Below are positions 38,141 through 47,613 of a DNA stretch of 64,000 nt, piece after piece. This stretch comes from Acidimangrovimonas sediminis (GTDB lineage Bacteria > Pseudomonadota > Alphaproteobacteria > Rhodobacterales > Rhodobacteraceae). A program made the position numbers and the translations under genes. The stretch lies in contig NZ_PHSN01000024.1 of NCBI RefSeq assembly GCF_002871005.1, positions 44,972-108,971 on the forward strand, read 5' to 3'. The stretch's first letter is position 1. Every line of letters begins with the position of its first letter. Under the pieces are notes generated by a model, which was given only the letters and a program-made list of their open reading frames with translations, did not search any database and was not told where the DNA came from.

Positions 38141-38496
38141 TGCAGGAAGTGCCGGTCACCGCGCGGCTCTTTCCCGCGGTCCTGTCGGGCGACAAGACCG
38201 TGACGATCCGCTGGCGCGAGCCGCGGATCGTGACGGGACCGATGACCTATGTCTGCGAAGGCACCGGCCGGCGCGCGGTGGTGGAAGTGATCCGGGTGAC
38301 CGACGTTCCGCTGCGCGCCGCAGCCGATCTTGTCGGCCGTGCCGACGTCTGGCCGCCGCGGATAATGCTGGCAGGAATGCAGGCGCATTACCCCCGGATC
38401 ACGCTCGACGATGTCGTGCAGGTGATCGAACACCTTCCCTGCCGCGGGGACGCCGACCCCCGCCTGGAGGGCGATGGGGTGCAGCCGCGGCGCTGA
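38140..38496 (+). CDS. ASCH-domain protein
   Basis: Small protein of 118 residues with an ASCH domain. TARLFPAVLSGDKTVTIRWRE holds the conserved G-K-x-x-T-I-R core, and YVCEGTGRRAVVEVIRV follows. Such proteins are thought to bind RNA or nucleotides; the best-studied relative (YqfB) hydrolyses N4-acetylcytidine. The start codon overlaps the gcdH stop (TGATG), so it is translationally coupled to gcdH, without an obvious functional link. Confidence 0.8.
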   Translation: MQEVPVTARLFPAVLSGDKTVTIRWREPRIVTGPMTYVCEGTGRRAVVEVIRVTDVPLRAAADLVGRADVWPPRIMLAGMQAHYPRITLDDVVQVIEHLPCRGDADPRLEGDGVQPRR

Positions 38497-38618
38497 GGCG
38501 GCGGCCCCGGCCCGGAGCCCCGACCCCGCCGTCGCGCTTGACAGGCGCGCCCGCGGCATGGCTGGCTTCCCCCCGAAACGGGAGGAGGCCATATCTCCCG
38601 CAACGGGAGGAGCCCCCC

Positions 38619-39239
38619 ATGACGTTCCACCTCTGGCTTGCCTTCGTCGCCGCCGCGACCGTCCTTCTGATGATCCCCGGGCCGACCATCCTGCTGGTGA
38701 TCTCCTACGCGCTGAGTCAGGGCCGGCGGGTCGCCCTCGCGATGGCACTTGGCGTCGCGCTTGGGGATTTCGTCGCGATGAGCGCCTCGCTCCTCGGTCT
38801 CGGCGCGCTGGTGATGGCCTCGGCCGAACTGTTCACCGCGCTCAAGTGGATCGGCGCCCTCTATCTGGTCTGGCTGGGCGTCAAGCTGCTGCGCAGCGCG
38901 CCGCGCGGCCTCGAGATCCCCGAGGCGACGCCGAAGGAGGCCCGCAGGGTCTTTGCCCATGCCGCCACCGTGACGGCGCTGAACCCCAAGTCGATCGCCT
39001 TCTTCATCGCCTTCGTGCCGCAGTTCCTGAGCCCCGGCGCGCCCCTCGCCCCGCAATTCGCCGAGCTGATCGCAACCTTCGTGGGCCTCGCCGCCGCGAA
39101 CGCGCTGATCTACGCGCTGCTTGCCGACCGGCTGCGCAGCCGGATCCGGCGGCCCGGCGTGCTGCGCGCGATGAACCGCACCGGCGGCGGCGCGCTGATC
39201 GGAATGGGCGTGATGACCGCGGCGCTGTCGCGCAGCTGA
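38619..39239 (+). CDS. LysE/RhtB-family exporter
   Basis: Inner-membrane amino-acid exporter of 206 residues with five or six hydrophobic helices. The N-terminal MIPGPTILLVISYALSQGRR matches the family signature PGP-x6-L-x3-G-x4-G, and LYLVWLGVKLLR and ALNPKSIAFFIAFVPQF are also typical. GGGAGGAG precedes the ATG. The exported amino acid cannot be deduced; RhtB relatives export threonine or homoserine lactones. Confidence 0.9.
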   Translation: MTFHLWLAFVAAATVLLMIPGPTILLVISYALSQGRRVALAMALGVALGDFVAMSASLLGLGALVMASAELFTALKWIGALYLVWLGVKLLRSAPRGLEIPEATPKEARRVFAHAATVTALNPKSIAFFIAFVPQFLSPGAPLAPQFAELIATFVGLAAANALIYALLADRLRSRIRRPGVLRAMNRTGGGALIGMGVMTAALSRS

Positions 39240-39301
39240 TCCCGCACCGGGGCGCCGTCTTTCGACCGCCTCCATTCCCGATGGCAAGGAGGAGACCGGC
39301 C

Positions 39302-39808
39302 ATGGAACCCGCGCTGATCAAGACCCTCGACCCCGAGACCGACCTGCACCTGACCCGCACGATCCCGGTGCCCCGCGCCCTCGTGTGGGAGTGCTGGACG
39401 ACGCCCGGGCACCTGGTGAACTTCTTCGTGCCGAAGCCCCACAGGGTGACCCGGTGCGAGATCGACCTGCGGGTCGGCGGCCGGTTCGACACCACCTTCG
39501 AGGTCGAGGGCCGCGAGATGCAGAACGAGGGCGTCTACCTCGAACTGATCTCCGGCGAGAAGCTGGTCTTCACCGATGCCTACAGCGAGGGATGGAAGCC
39601 CGCGCCCGACCCGTTCATGACCGCGCTTCTCCTGCTGTCGGACGCGCCCGGGGGCGGCACCGCCTATACCGCGATCGCCCGCCACCGCACCGCCGAAACC
39701 GCCGAGAAACACCGCGCCATGGGCTTTCACGATGGGTGGGGCACGGTGGTCGATCAGCTTGTCGACTACGCGCGGGGCCTCGACGCGCAGGGCCCCGCCC
39801 GGGCCTGA
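39302..39808 (+). CDS. SRPBCC (AHSA1-like) family protein
   Basis: 168-residue START/SRPBCC-fold protein of the AHSA1 (Aha1 C-terminal-like) group. LTRTIPVPRALVWECWTTPG, VNFFVPKPH, IDLRVGGRFDTTFEVEGREM and GFHDGWGTVVDQLVDYA are the usual marks. Members bind hydrophobic ligands; no specific function can be given. GGAGGAGACCGGCC lies upstream of the ATG. It is followed by pepN on the same strand. Confidence 0.85.
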   Translation: MEPALIKTLDPETDLHLTRTIPVPRALVWECWTTPGHLVNFFVPKPHRVTRCEIDLRVGGRFDTTFEVEGREMQNEGVYLELISGEKLVFTDAYSEGWKPAPDPFMTALLLLSDAPGGGTAYTAIARHRTAETAEKHRAMGFHDGWGTVVDQLVDYARGLDAQGPARA

Positions 39809-39872
39809 GCCGCCCCACCTTGCGCCCGCCGCTCCTTGGCCTACACATGGCACAGGAGCCAAGGAGAGTGCG

Positions 39873-42458
39873 ATGAAGGATGCCGCCCCGCAAACGGTCC
39901 GTCTGGCCGATTACATGCCGCCCAGCCATCTTGTCGAAGAGGTCGCGCTGCACTTCACCCTCGACCCCGGGGCGACCCGGGTGCGGTCGGCGATCCGCTT
40001 CGTGCCGAATCCCGCCCGCGCCGATGCCGTGGCGGGTCAGGCCGACCTGCGCCTCGACGGCGAGGATCTGCGCCTGATCTCGGCGGTGGTCGACGGGGTG
40101 GCGATCGACGCCGCGCCGGACGCGACCGGGCTGACCCTGCCGGCGGACGCCCTGCCCCGCGGCGCCTTCCTCTTCGAGGCCGAGGTCGAGATCGCGCCCG
40201 CCTCGAACACCGCGCTCGAGGGGCTGTACATGTCGAAGGGCATGTACTGCACCCAGTGCGAGGCGGAAGGCTTTCGCAAGATCACCTTCTACCCCGACCG
40301 GCCCGACGTGATGGCCCCCTTCCGGGTGACGATCGAGAGCGATCTGCCGGTGCTCCTGTCGAACGGGGACCCGGTGAACGCGGGCCCCGGCTGGGCCGAA
40401 TGGGAGGACCCCTGGCCCAAGCCCGCCTATCTGTTCGCGCTGGTGGCGGGCGACCTCGTGGCGCACCAGGATTTCTTCCGCACCCGGTCGGGCCGCACGG
40501 TGGAGCTGAACATCTGGGTCCGCAAGGGCGACGAGGATCGCTGCGCCTACGCGATGGGGGCGCTGAAACGCTCCATGACGTGGGACGAGGACACCTATGG
40601 CCGCGAATACGACTTGGACATTTTCAACATCGTCGCAGTCGATGACTTCAATATGGGCGCGATGGAGAACAAGGGGTTGAACATTTTCAACTCCAAATAC
40701 GTTCTGGCCTCGCCCGAGACGGCGACCGACGACGATTTCGCCCGGATCGAGGCGATCATCGCGCATGAGTATTTCCACAACTGGACCGGCAACCGCATCA
40801 CCTGCCGCGACTGGTTCCAGCTCTGCCTGAAGGAAGGGCTGACAGTGTTCCGCGACCAGTCCTTCTCGGGCGACATGCGCAGCCACGCGGTCAAGCGGAT
40901 CGAGGACGTGCTGACGCTCCGCGCGCGCCAGTTCCGCGAGGATGCGGGGCCGCTTTCACACCCGGTGCGGCCCAGCTCCTACCAGGAAATCAACAACTTC
41001 TACACCGCCACCGTCTATGAGAAGGGCGCCGAGGTGATCGGCATGCTCAAGCGTCTCGTGGGAGATGACGGCTATCGCCGCGCGCTGGATCTGTATTTCG
41101 AGCGTCACGACGGCGAGGCCACGACGATCGAGGCCTGGCTGAAGGTATTCGAGGACGCCACGGGCCGCGACCTCGCCCAGTTCAAGCGCTGGTACACCGA
41201 TGCCGGCACACCGCATCTTCGCGTCGAGGAAGACTTCAACGACGGCGTCTATACCCTTACGTTCGAGCAGGAAACCGCGCCGACGCCCGGCCAGCCGGAG
41301 AAGCCCCCCCGGGTGATCCCCATCGCCGTGGGCCTGCTGAACCCGAACGGCGACGAAGTGGTGCCGACCCGGGTGCTGGAGATGACCGAGGCCCGGCAGA
41401 GCTTTGCCTTCGAGGGGCTGTCGGCACGGCCCGTGCCGTCGATCCTGCGCGGCTTTTCCGCGCCGGTGGTCCTGGAACGCGCCACCACGGCCGAGGAGCG
41501 CGCCTTCCTCCTCGCTCATGACACCGACCCGTTCAACCGCTGGGAATCCGGCCGCAGCCTCGCCAAGGAGGTTCTTGCGCGGATGGTGACCGAAGGTGCC
41601 GCCCCCGCGCCGGGATACCTTGACGGGATCAAGGCGATCCTTCGCGACGACAGCCTCGACCCCGCGTTCCGCGCGCTGGCGCTGCGGCTTCCCTCCGAGG
41701 ACGACATGGCCCAGACGCTTCACGCGACCGGCCACGTGCCCGATCCCGCGCAGATCCACCGCGTGCGCGAGGCGCTGAAGGATGCGATCGCTGCCCATCT
41801 GGGGGCCGACCTGCCCGCGACCTACGCCGCGATGGCGGTCGCCGGCCCCTACACGCCCGAGGCCGCCCCCGCGGGCAAGCGGGCGCTGCGCGGTGCGGCG
41901 CTGGCCTATCTCACCCGCACCGACGGCGGCACGGCGGCCACGGCGCAATTCGCCGCCGCCGACAACATGACCGACAGCCTTCAGGCCCTCACCGCGCTTC
42001 TCGACATCGGCCGCGGCGAGGCCGAGCTTGCGGCCTTCGAGGCGCGCTGGAAGGACGACCCGCTGGTGATGGACAAGTGGTTCACCCTGCAGGTGATCAT
42101 GGCCGCGCCCGAAGCCTGCGCCGCCACCGCAACCGCCCTGACCGAACGCGCAGATTTCGACTGGAAAAACCCCAACCGCCTGCGCAGCGTGCTGGGCGCC
42201 GTCGCCGCGAACGCGGCGGGGTTCCACCATGCCTCGGGCGCGGGCTACCGCTTCCTTGCCGACTGGCTGATCAAGGTCGACCCGCTGAACCCGCAGACCG
42301 CGGCGCGGCTCTCGACGGCCTTCGACAGCTGGGCGCGTTACGATGCCGACCGCCAGGGACTGATCCGGGAGGAACTGGCGCGGATCGCCGCCACCCCGGG
42401 CCTGAGCCGCGACCTCGGCGAGATGGTCGCGCGGATGCGGGGGGCTGACGATGCGTAA
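39873..42458 (+). CDS. pepN: Aminopeptidase N
   Basis: M1-family zinc aminopeptidase that removes N-terminal residues from peptides in the cytoplasm. The 861-residue protein has the GAMEN exopeptidase motif (GAMENKGLNIFNSKY) and the zinc site H298-E299-Y-F-H302 with the third ligand E321 in LKEGLTVFRDQ. Domains III and IV follow to a normal length for the proteobacterial PepN. AAGGAG precedes the chosen ATG. The following SDR gene overlaps its end by 8 bases. Confidence 0.96.
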   Translation: MKDAAPQTVRLADYMPPSHLVEEVALHFTLDPGATRVRSAIRFVPNPARADAVAGQADLRLDGEDLRLISAVVDGVAIDAAPDATGLTLPADALPRGAFLFEAEVEIAPASNTALEGLYMSKGMYCTQCEAEGFRKITFYPDRPDVMAPFRVTIESDLPVLLSNGDPVNAGPGWAEWEDPWPKPAYLFALVAGDLVAHQDFFRTRSGRTVELNIWVRKGDEDRCAYAMGALKRSMTWDEDTYGREYDLDIFNIVAVDDFNMGAMENKGLNIFNSKYVLASPETATDDDFARIEAIIAHEYFHNWTGNRITCRDWFQLCLKEGLTVFRDQSFSGDMRSHAVKRIEDVLTLRARQFREDAGPLSHPVRPSSYQEINNFYTATVYEKGAEVIGMLKRLVGDDGYRRALDLYFERHDGEATTIEAWLKVFEDATGRDLAQFKRWYTDAGTPHLRVEEDFNDGVYTLTFEQETAPTPGQPEKPPRVIPIAVGLLNPNGDEVVPTRVLEMTEARQSFAFEGLSARPVPSILRGFSAPVVLERATTAEERAFLLAHDTDPFNRWESGRSLAKEVLARMVTEGAAPAPGYLDGIKAILRDDSLDPAFRALALRLPSEDDMAQTLHATGHVPDPAQIHRVREALKDAIAAHLGADLPATYAAMAVAGPYTPEAAPAGKRALRGAALAYLTRTDGGTAATAQFAAADNMTDSLQALTALLDIGRGEAELAAFEARWKDDPLVMDKWFTLQVIMAAPEACAATATALTERADFDWKNPNRLRSVLGAVAANAAGFHHASGAGYRFLADWLIKVDPLNPQTAARLSTAFDSWARYDADRQGLIREELARIAATPGLSRDLGEMVARMRGADDA

Positions 42459-43197
42459 GGTCGCCCTCGTCACCGGGGCCAGCGCCGGCATCGGCGCCGC
42501 CACCGCCCTCGCCGCCGCCTCCGCCGGATACGATGTTGCCGTCGCCTACGGCCGTGACCGAGCGGGCGCCGACGCCACCGCCGAGGCCTGCCGCGCCGCC
42601 GGCGCCCGGGCCGCCGTCCTGCAGGCAGACATGGCGGCACCGGACGGGCCGGAAGCCCTGATGGCCGCCTTCGATGCAGAGTTCGACAGGCTGGACGCGC
42701 TGGTCAACAATGCCGGCATCGTCGACGTCGCCGCCCGTGTCGACGAGATGGACTACGCCCGCCTCGCCCGGATGTTCCAGGTCAACAGCATCTCCCCGAT
42801 GCGCCTCGCCGGTCTCGCCGTGCGCCGGATGTCGACGCGCCACGGCGGCGCGGGCGGGGTGATCGTCAACGTCTCCTCGGTCGCGGCACGGCTGGGGGCG
42901 GCCAACCAGTTCGTGGACTATGCCGCCTCCAAGGCCGCGATCGACGCGCTGACCAAGGGCCTTGCCGACGAGGTGGCGGCCGAGGGCGTCCGCGTCGCCG
43001 CCGTCCGCCCCGGCCTGATCGAGACGGCGATCCACGCCAAGGGCGGCGATGCCGACCGCGCCCGGCGCCTCGCCTCCAACGTGCCGATGCAGCGCGTGGG
43101 CAGCGCGCAGGAAATCGCGGCGGCGATCCTGTGGCTGATGTCCGACGGGGCCTCCTACGTCACCGGCACCACCCTCGACGTCTCCGGCGGCCGTTAG
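42451..43197 (+). CDS. SDR-family oxidoreductase
   Basis: NAD(P)-dependent short-chain dehydrogenase of 248 residues. The cofactor motif is TGASAGIGAATA, with NNAGIVDV, the serine in IVNVSSVAARLG and YAASKAAIDALTKG holding the Y-x3-K pair. The C-terminus VTGTTLDVSGGR is typical of classical SDRs. The substrate is unknown. It overlaps pepN by 8 bases. Confidence 0.9.
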   Translation: MRKVALVTGASAGIGAATALAAASAGYDVAVAYGRDRAGADATAEACRAAGARAAVLQADMAAPDGPEALMAAFDAEFDRLDALVNNAGIVDVAARVDEMDYARLARMFQVNSISPMRLAGLAVRRMSTRHGGAGGVIVNVSSVAARLGAANQFVDYAASKAAIDALTKGLADEVAAEGVRVAAVRPGLIETAIHAKGGDADRARRLASNVPMQRVGSAQEIAAAILWLMSDGASYVTGTTLDVSGGR

Positions 43198-43235
43198 GCC
43201 CCGCCCCCCCTACCCGTCCGGCCCGGCCCGGCCCG

Positions 43236-43336
43236 CCCGGGCTGTCCCGGCCCGGCTGTCCTGGCCCGGCTGTCCCGAACGCGACCCACGGGTCGCAATC
43301 CGGCCTTCCGTGCGCGACACGTGTGTCGCGTTCGGG
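43236..43336. repeat. Tandem repeat and nested palindromes before the cupin gene
   Basis: Three copies of a CCCGGCTGTCC-type unit (43236, 43251, 43265) run into nested inverted repeats. The outer arms CCCGAACGCGAC (43274-43285) and GTCGCGTTCGGG (43325-43336) are perfect. Inside are GCGACCC/GGGTCGC and GCGACAC/GTGTCGC. It lies 98 bases before the cupin start. A cruciform, terminator or operator are all possible. Confidence 0.7.
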
Positions 43337-43433
43337 CCTCCGGTTTTCGACATTCCCCAGGTCGCTCATCGCGACGACGCGCGACTCACCCGGTGTCATC
43401 CTCGCCCCGACACCGCATCGGGGAGAGGCCGCG

Positions 43434-44024
43434 ATGACACCGCAAGACGCACTGGCCCTGCTGCTCCTCGGGCTGCAGTTTCTCTATGCCAACGAGGGCC
43501 GCGACGGCGGCACCGAGGCCGCCCTCGTCCTCGGCGAGGCCTTGGGGCGCCTCACCGACCAGCCGATCCTGACCGACCGCACGATGCCCCCCGTGGACGG
43601 CCTCGCCCCCGGCGCCCATCCGCTCGCGGCGGCGATCCATGCGGCGGGTCCGCTGATCCCCTGGTACCACGCAGGTCTCGACGACGGAAAGATCCCCGAG
43701 GCGGTCGCCCGCCGCATGCTGACTGCCGAACTAGTGGGCCCCGAGGGGCTGATCCACGACACCCGCGCCCGCATCGGCCTGTTCTGGCAAGGAGCCGGCG
43801 TCGACTATCCCGTCCGCACCCATGCCGCCGAGGAAACCTACCTCGTGCTCGCAGGCGAGGGTGGCTGGAGCCTCGACCACGCCGCGCACACGCTCCACGG
43901 CCCCGGCGCGGTGATCTTCCACCCGTCCTTCGCCCCGCATGCCTCGCGCACCGACACCCGCCCGATGCTCGCCGCCTGGCGCTGGGGCGGCGAGATCGGC
44001 TGGGAAAGCTACAAGATCGCCTGA
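43434..44024 (+). CDS. Cupin protein resembling DMSP lyase DddQ
   Basis: 196-residue single-cupin protein. The metal motif is YPVRTHAAEETY: Y125, H130, E134 and Y136 line up with Y120, H125, E129 and Y131 of DddQ, and H169 in PSFAPHAS lines up with its H163. Position 123 of DddQ (His) is R128 here. WYHAGLDDGKIPEAVARRM and GLFWQGAGV also recall the DMSP lyase cupin family. If active it would cleave dimethylsulfoniopropionate to acrylate and DMS, but the substitution and lack of acrylate genes nearby leave this open. GGGGAGAG precedes the ATG. Confidence 0.6.
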   Translation: MTPQDALALLLLGLQFLYANEGRDGGTEAALVLGEALGRLTDQPILTDRTMPPVDGLAPGAHPLAAAIHAAGPLIPWYHAGLDDGKIPEAVARRMLTAELVGPEGLIHDTRARIGLFWQGAGVDYPVRTHAAEETYLVLAGEGGWSLDHAAHTLHGPGAVIFHPSFAPHASRTDTRPMLAAWRWGGEIGWESYKIA

Positions 44025-44057
44025 CCCCGCCTCCGGCTCTCGGATCCCCGCCCCCCA

Positions 44058-44120
44058 CTTTCTGCTCGAAAATATCCCGGGGGGTGAGCCGCATCGCGGC
44101 GAGGGGGGCAGCGCCCCCCT
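44058..44120 (-). repeat. Dispersed palindromic element (reverse), before gatB
   Basis: TTTCTGCTCGAAAATATCCC, GGGGGGTGAGCC, then GGGGGGCAGCGCCCCCCT: the reverse form of the dispersed element with its GC hairpin. It lies between the cupin gene and gatB, which are on the same strand. Confidence 0.75.
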
Positions 44121-44195
44121 CTCTCCCCCTCCACCCGCTTGCTCCCTTGCGAAGTTGCGCCTAGAACACCCGGGCAAGACGCAAAGGATGCCGCC

Positions 44196-45707
44196 ATGCT
44201 CGACCTGACCTTCGACACGCCCAAGCCGAAACGCATCACCGGCGCCAAGCACGACTGGGAGCTGGTGATCGGGATGGAGATCCACGCCCAGGTCTCGTCG
44301 AACGCCAAGCTGTTCTCCGGCGCCTCGACCGCCTTCGGGGCGGAGCCGAATTCCAACGTCTCCTTCGTCGACGCGGCGATGCCCGGTATGCTGCCCGTGA
44401 TCAACGATTTCTGCGTCGAGCAGGCGGTCCGCACCGGCCTCGGCCTCAAGGCCGCGATCAACCTGACCTCGGCCTTCGACCGCAAGAACTACTTCTACCC
44501 CGACCTGCCGCAGGGCTACCAGATCAGCCAGCTCTACCACCCGATCGTGGGCGAGGGCGAGGTGCTGGTCGAGATGGGCCCGGGCGTCGCGCGGCTGGTC
44601 CGGATCGAGCGGATCCACCTCGAACAGGACGCGGGCAAGTCGATCCACGACATGGATCCCACCATGTCCTTCGTCGATTTCAACCGCACCGGCGTCGCGC
44701 TGATGGAAATCGTCTCGCGCCCCGACATCCGCGGCCCGGAAGAGGCCGCCGCCTATGTCGGCAAGCTGCGCCAGATCCTGCGCTACCTCGGCACCTGCGA
44801 CGGCAACATGCAGAACGGCAACCTGCGCGCCGACGTCAACGTCTCGGTCTGCCTGCCGGGTGCCTATGAGAAGTACCAGGAAACCCAGGATTTCGGCCAT
44901 CTCGGCACGCGTTGCGAGATCAAGAACATGAACTCCATGCGGTTCATCCAGCAGGCCATCGACTACGAGGCCCGGCGCCAGATCGCGATCCTGGAAGACG
45001 GCGGCAAGATCGACCAGGAAACCCGCCTCTACGATCCCGACAAGGGCGAGACGCGGTCGATGCGGTCGAAGGAAGAGGCGCACGACTACCGTTACTTCCC
45101 CTGCCCCGACCTCCTGCCGCTGGAGATCGAACAGGGTTGGGTCGACGACATCGCAGCCGCGATGCCGGAGCTGCCGGACGCCAAGAAGGCCCGCTTCATG
45201 GCCGATTTCGGCCTGACCGATTACGACGCCTCGGTGCTGACCGCGGAACTCGATTCCGCGCGTTTCTTCGAGAAGGTGGCCGAAGGGCGCGACGGCAAGA
45301 TGGCCGCGAACTGGGTCATCAACGAGCTGTTCGGCCGGCTGAAGAAGGAAGGCCACGAGATCACCGACAGCCCGGTCTCGGCCGCGCAGCTGGGCGGCAT
45401 CGTCGACCTGATCCAGAAGGGCGACATCTCGGGCAAGATCGCCAAGGACCTGTTCGAGATCGTCTATACCGAGGGCGGCGATCCCGCGAAGATCGTCGAG
45501 GACCGCGGGATGAAGCAGGTCACCGACACCGGCGCGATCGAGGCGGCGGTGGACGAGGTGATCGCCGCGAACCCGGCGCAGGTGGAAAAGGCCAAGGCCA
45601 ATCCGAAACTTGCGGGCTGGTTCACCGGGCAGGTCCTCAAGGCCACCGGCGGCAAGGCCAACCCCAAGGTCGTGACCGAACTGGTGGCGCAGAAACTGGG
45701 GCTCTGA
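44196..45707 (+). CDS. gatB: Asp-tRNA(Asn)/Glu-tRNA(Gln) amidotransferase subunit B
   Basis: Subunit B of the GatCAB amidotransferase that converts mischarged Glu-tRNA(Gln) or Asp-tRNA(Asn) to the cognate amide form. The 503-residue protein shows [49 protein letters not shown] and [17 protein letters not shown], and the C-terminal GatB/YqeY domain with [20 protein letters not shown]. The ATG chosen gives the family N-terminus. gatA and gatC are not in the window. Confidence 0.97.
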   Translation: MLDLTFDTPKPKRITGAKHDWELVIGMEIHAQVSSNAKLFSGASTAFGAEPNSNVSFVDAAMPGMLPVINDFCVEQAVRTGLGLKAAINLTSAFDRKNYFYPDLPQGYQISQLYHPIVGEGEVLVEMGPGVARLVRIERIHLEQDAGKSIHDMDPTMSFVDFNRTGVALMEIVSRPDIRGPEEAAAYVGKLRQILRYLGTCDGNMQNGNLRADVNVSVCLPGAYEKYQETQDFGHLGTRCEIKNMNSMRFIQQAIDYEARRQIAILEDGGKIDQETRLYDPDKGETRSMRSKEEAHDYRYFPCPDLLPLEIEQGWVDDIAAAMPELPDAKKARFMADFGLTDYDASVLTAELDSARFFEKVAEGRDGKMAANWVINELFGRLKKEGHEITDSPVSAAQLGGIVDLIQKGDISGKIAKDLFEIVYTEGGDPAKIVEDRGMKQVTDTGAIEAAVDEVIAANPAQVEKAKANPKLAGWFTGQVLKATGGKANPKVVTELVAQKLGL

Positions 45708-45861
45708 GCCCCCGTCACCGCGCCCGCACGACGCCTCCCCCGCTTCACGGGGGCGGCCGCCATTGGATAGACGCATTCGAATATCACGGGTTGACAAAAG
45801 GTCGCGGCCGGGTGCCCCCTAGGCCGTGGCGCATGCAGCCATGAGGACAGGGAGGGCCTTC

Positions 45862-46428
45862 ATGACGTTTCTGAGAAACCTGATGGCGATCATCGGCGTT
45901 GTCGCGCTCGTCGCTGTGCTTTGGGTCGCGTGGAGTTTCCGCGACCTCGACCCGAAGGCGCCGGGCGTCTACTGGAACATGGCCAAGACACTGGCCGCCA
46001 CCGGCAACGCGGCGGAGGCGACGGTGTGGAAGGCCAAGGTCAAGGCGGGGCTGAGCTTCGATGATGTCGACCAGTCGATCCAGTCCGCCGCTCTTGCAGA
46101 CAACATCAAGGACGTGGGCAACCTGCCGCTTGGAGACCAGGTCTCGGCGATGCAGGGCAAGCCCTGGCGCAAGCTCAAGATCTACCTCTACTGCAACCCG
46201 CTGACCGCGGCGAAGATGGTCGATTATTCCGAGGCCTACAGTGCCTACCTGCCCTGCCGCATCGCGCTGGTCGAGGACAAGTCGGGGCAGCTCTGGCTCT
46301 ATTCCCTGAACATGGACATGATGATCTGGGGCGGCAAACCGCTGCCGCCGGATCTGAAGAAAGAGGCGCTTCACGTGCGCGAGGTCATCCTCGACATCAT
46401 GAAGAAGGGCGCGAACGGCGACTTCTGA
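45862..46428 (+). CDS. DUF302 membrane-anchored protein
   Basis: 188-residue protein with an N-terminal transmembrane segment (LMAIIGVVALVAVLWVAW) and a C-terminal DUF302-like domain: YLYCNPLTAAKMVDYSEAYS, YLPCRIALVEDKSGQLWLYS and NMDMMI. It probably faces the periplasm. TTGACA occurs at 45791 upstream, but no good -10 is seen. An in-frame ATG 36 bases upstream is less likely because the chosen ATG has AGGGAGGG nearby. Function unknown. Confidence 0.8.
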   Translation: MTFLRNLMAIIGVVALVAVLWVAWSFRDLDPKAPGVYWNMAKTLAATGNAAEATVWKAKVKAGLSFDDVDQSIQSAALADNIKDVGNLPLGDQVSAMQGKPWRKLKIYLYCNPLTAAKMVDYSEAYSAYLPCRIALVEDKSGQLWLYSLNMDMMIWGGKPLPPDLKKEALHVREVILDIMKKGANGDF

Positions 46429-46470
46429 TCGGCCGATGGTGAATTGCTGCCGGCGCCCACGGCCCTTGCG

Positions 46471-46518
46471 CCGCCCCTGACTTGCCCCGCCCCTGACTTG
46501 CCCCACCCCTGTCCTGCC
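46471..46518. repeat. Three-copy 16-bp tandem repeat
   Basis: CCGCCCCTGACTTGCC occurs twice in exact tandem (46471, 46487), followed by a degenerate third copy, CCACCCCTGTCCTGCC, at 46503. Confidence 0.85.
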
Positions 46519-46717
46519 CCGTCGCTGCGCGCGATACGGGCCACGGCCGGGGGCTGACGCGGAACCGGAGGTGGGAAAGACAGGGGAACCTCCTGCCCGG
46601 CGGCGCGTTCCCGCCGGACAGGCCGCCACCGAAGGCAGGCCCGGCCGATGGTGCCTTGGCCTCGGGTGGGCAAAACGTTTAAGGTGGCGCCATTCTGCGA
46701 CCCGGAGGCCCTTACCC

Positions 46718-47218
46718 ATGACCCGCGTGACGACCCGCTACGAATACAAGGTGGTGCCCGCCCCGCGGCGCGGCGAAAAGGCGCGCGGGGCCAAGCAGAC
46801 CGAGGACCGCTTCGCCCATGCGCTGGCCTCGCTCATGAACCGCATGGGGCGTGACGGCTGGGATTACCTGCGCGCCGAAACCCTGCCCTGCGAGGAACGC
46901 TCGGGCCTGACCGGGCGCACCACGACCTTCCAGAACATGCTGGTGTTCCGCCGGGTGATCGAGGACGAGGGTCGCGCAGCCCCCAGCTTCGACCCGATGG
47001 ACGACACCCAGGCGCCCGACATCCCCGCCGGCAACCGGATGCCGAGCGTGATCTCGGCCCCTCGCCCAGAGGCCTCCCGCACCGAGCCGCACAGAACCGA
47101 ACCGAACCGCACCGAGACACCGCGCGCCGAGGGGCCGCGCCTTGTCTCCTCGCGCGAGGACGAGGGCGGCAAGGCCCCCGCCGTAGGCCCGGCCCGCGGC
47201 GAGTCACCCGCCGACTGA
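46718..47218 (+). CDS. DUF4177 protein with repetitive tail
   Basis: 166-residue protein. The first 80 residues form a DUF4177 domain (TTRYEYKVVPAP, MNRMGRDGWDYLRAETLPC, FQNMLVFRRV). The rest is a disordered tail with a SRTEPHRTEPNRTETPR repeat derived from a tandem DNA repeat at about 47080-47120. There is no strong RBS. Function unknown; the domain occurs in many bacteria. Confidence 0.75.
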   Translation: MTRVTTRYEYKVVPAPRRGEKARGAKQTEDRFAHALASLMNRMGRDGWDYLRAETLPCEERSGLTGRTTTFQNMLVFRRVIEDEGRAAPSFDPMDDTQAPDIPAGNRMPSVISAPRPEASRTEPHRTEPNRTETPRAEGPRLVSSREDEGGKAPAVGPARGESPAD

Positions 47219-47258
47219 CACGCCCCCGGCGCAGACACCGATAGTCAGACTTCGACGC

Positions 47259-47516
47259 TCAGGCCTCGATGGTCAGGGCCAGCGCGTGGATTCGCCCGAC
47301 AAGGTCGCGCCCAAGGGCGGAATGAACCGCCCTGTGACGGGCGATCCGGCTCATCCCCTCGAAGGCGGGCGCACGGATCGTGACGTTGAAATGGCTCTCT
47401 CCGCCCTCACGGTATCCGGCATGGCCGCGGTGGCGCGCGCTGTCGTCGACCACCTCCAATTCCCGCGGTGCGAAGGCATCGCGCAGACGGGTCTCGATCT
47501 CTTGCGTTACGCTCAT
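47259..47516 (-). CDS. bolA: BolA-family protein
   Basis: 85-residue BolA protein. EIETRLRDAFAPRELEVVDD, HAGYREGGESHFNVTI with the conserved H and FEGMSRIARHRAVHSALG form the class II KH-like fold. BolA proteins pair with monothiol glutaredoxins and take part in iron-sulfur and iron sensing. It is divergent from the J-domain gene with a 97-base gap, an arrangement common in Rhodobacterales. Confidence 0.93.
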   Translation of the reverse strand: MSVTQEIETRLRDAFAPRELEVVDDSARHRGHAGYREGGESHFNVTIRAPAFEGMSRIARHRAVHSALGRDLVGRIHALALTIEA

Positions 47517-47613
47517 TCTTCCTCCCCGGGGATCGGCACTTTCTGCCTGTCAACCCCTTCAACTGGTCGGGAAAAACCCTAAACTCATGCGTCCGAGTCG
47601 GAAAGGCAGCTAG

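Noticed and set aside
45791..45822. A promoter for the DUF302 gene (TTGACA at 45791)
   Set aside because: The -35 is perfect but no acceptable -10 lies 16-18 bases downstream.
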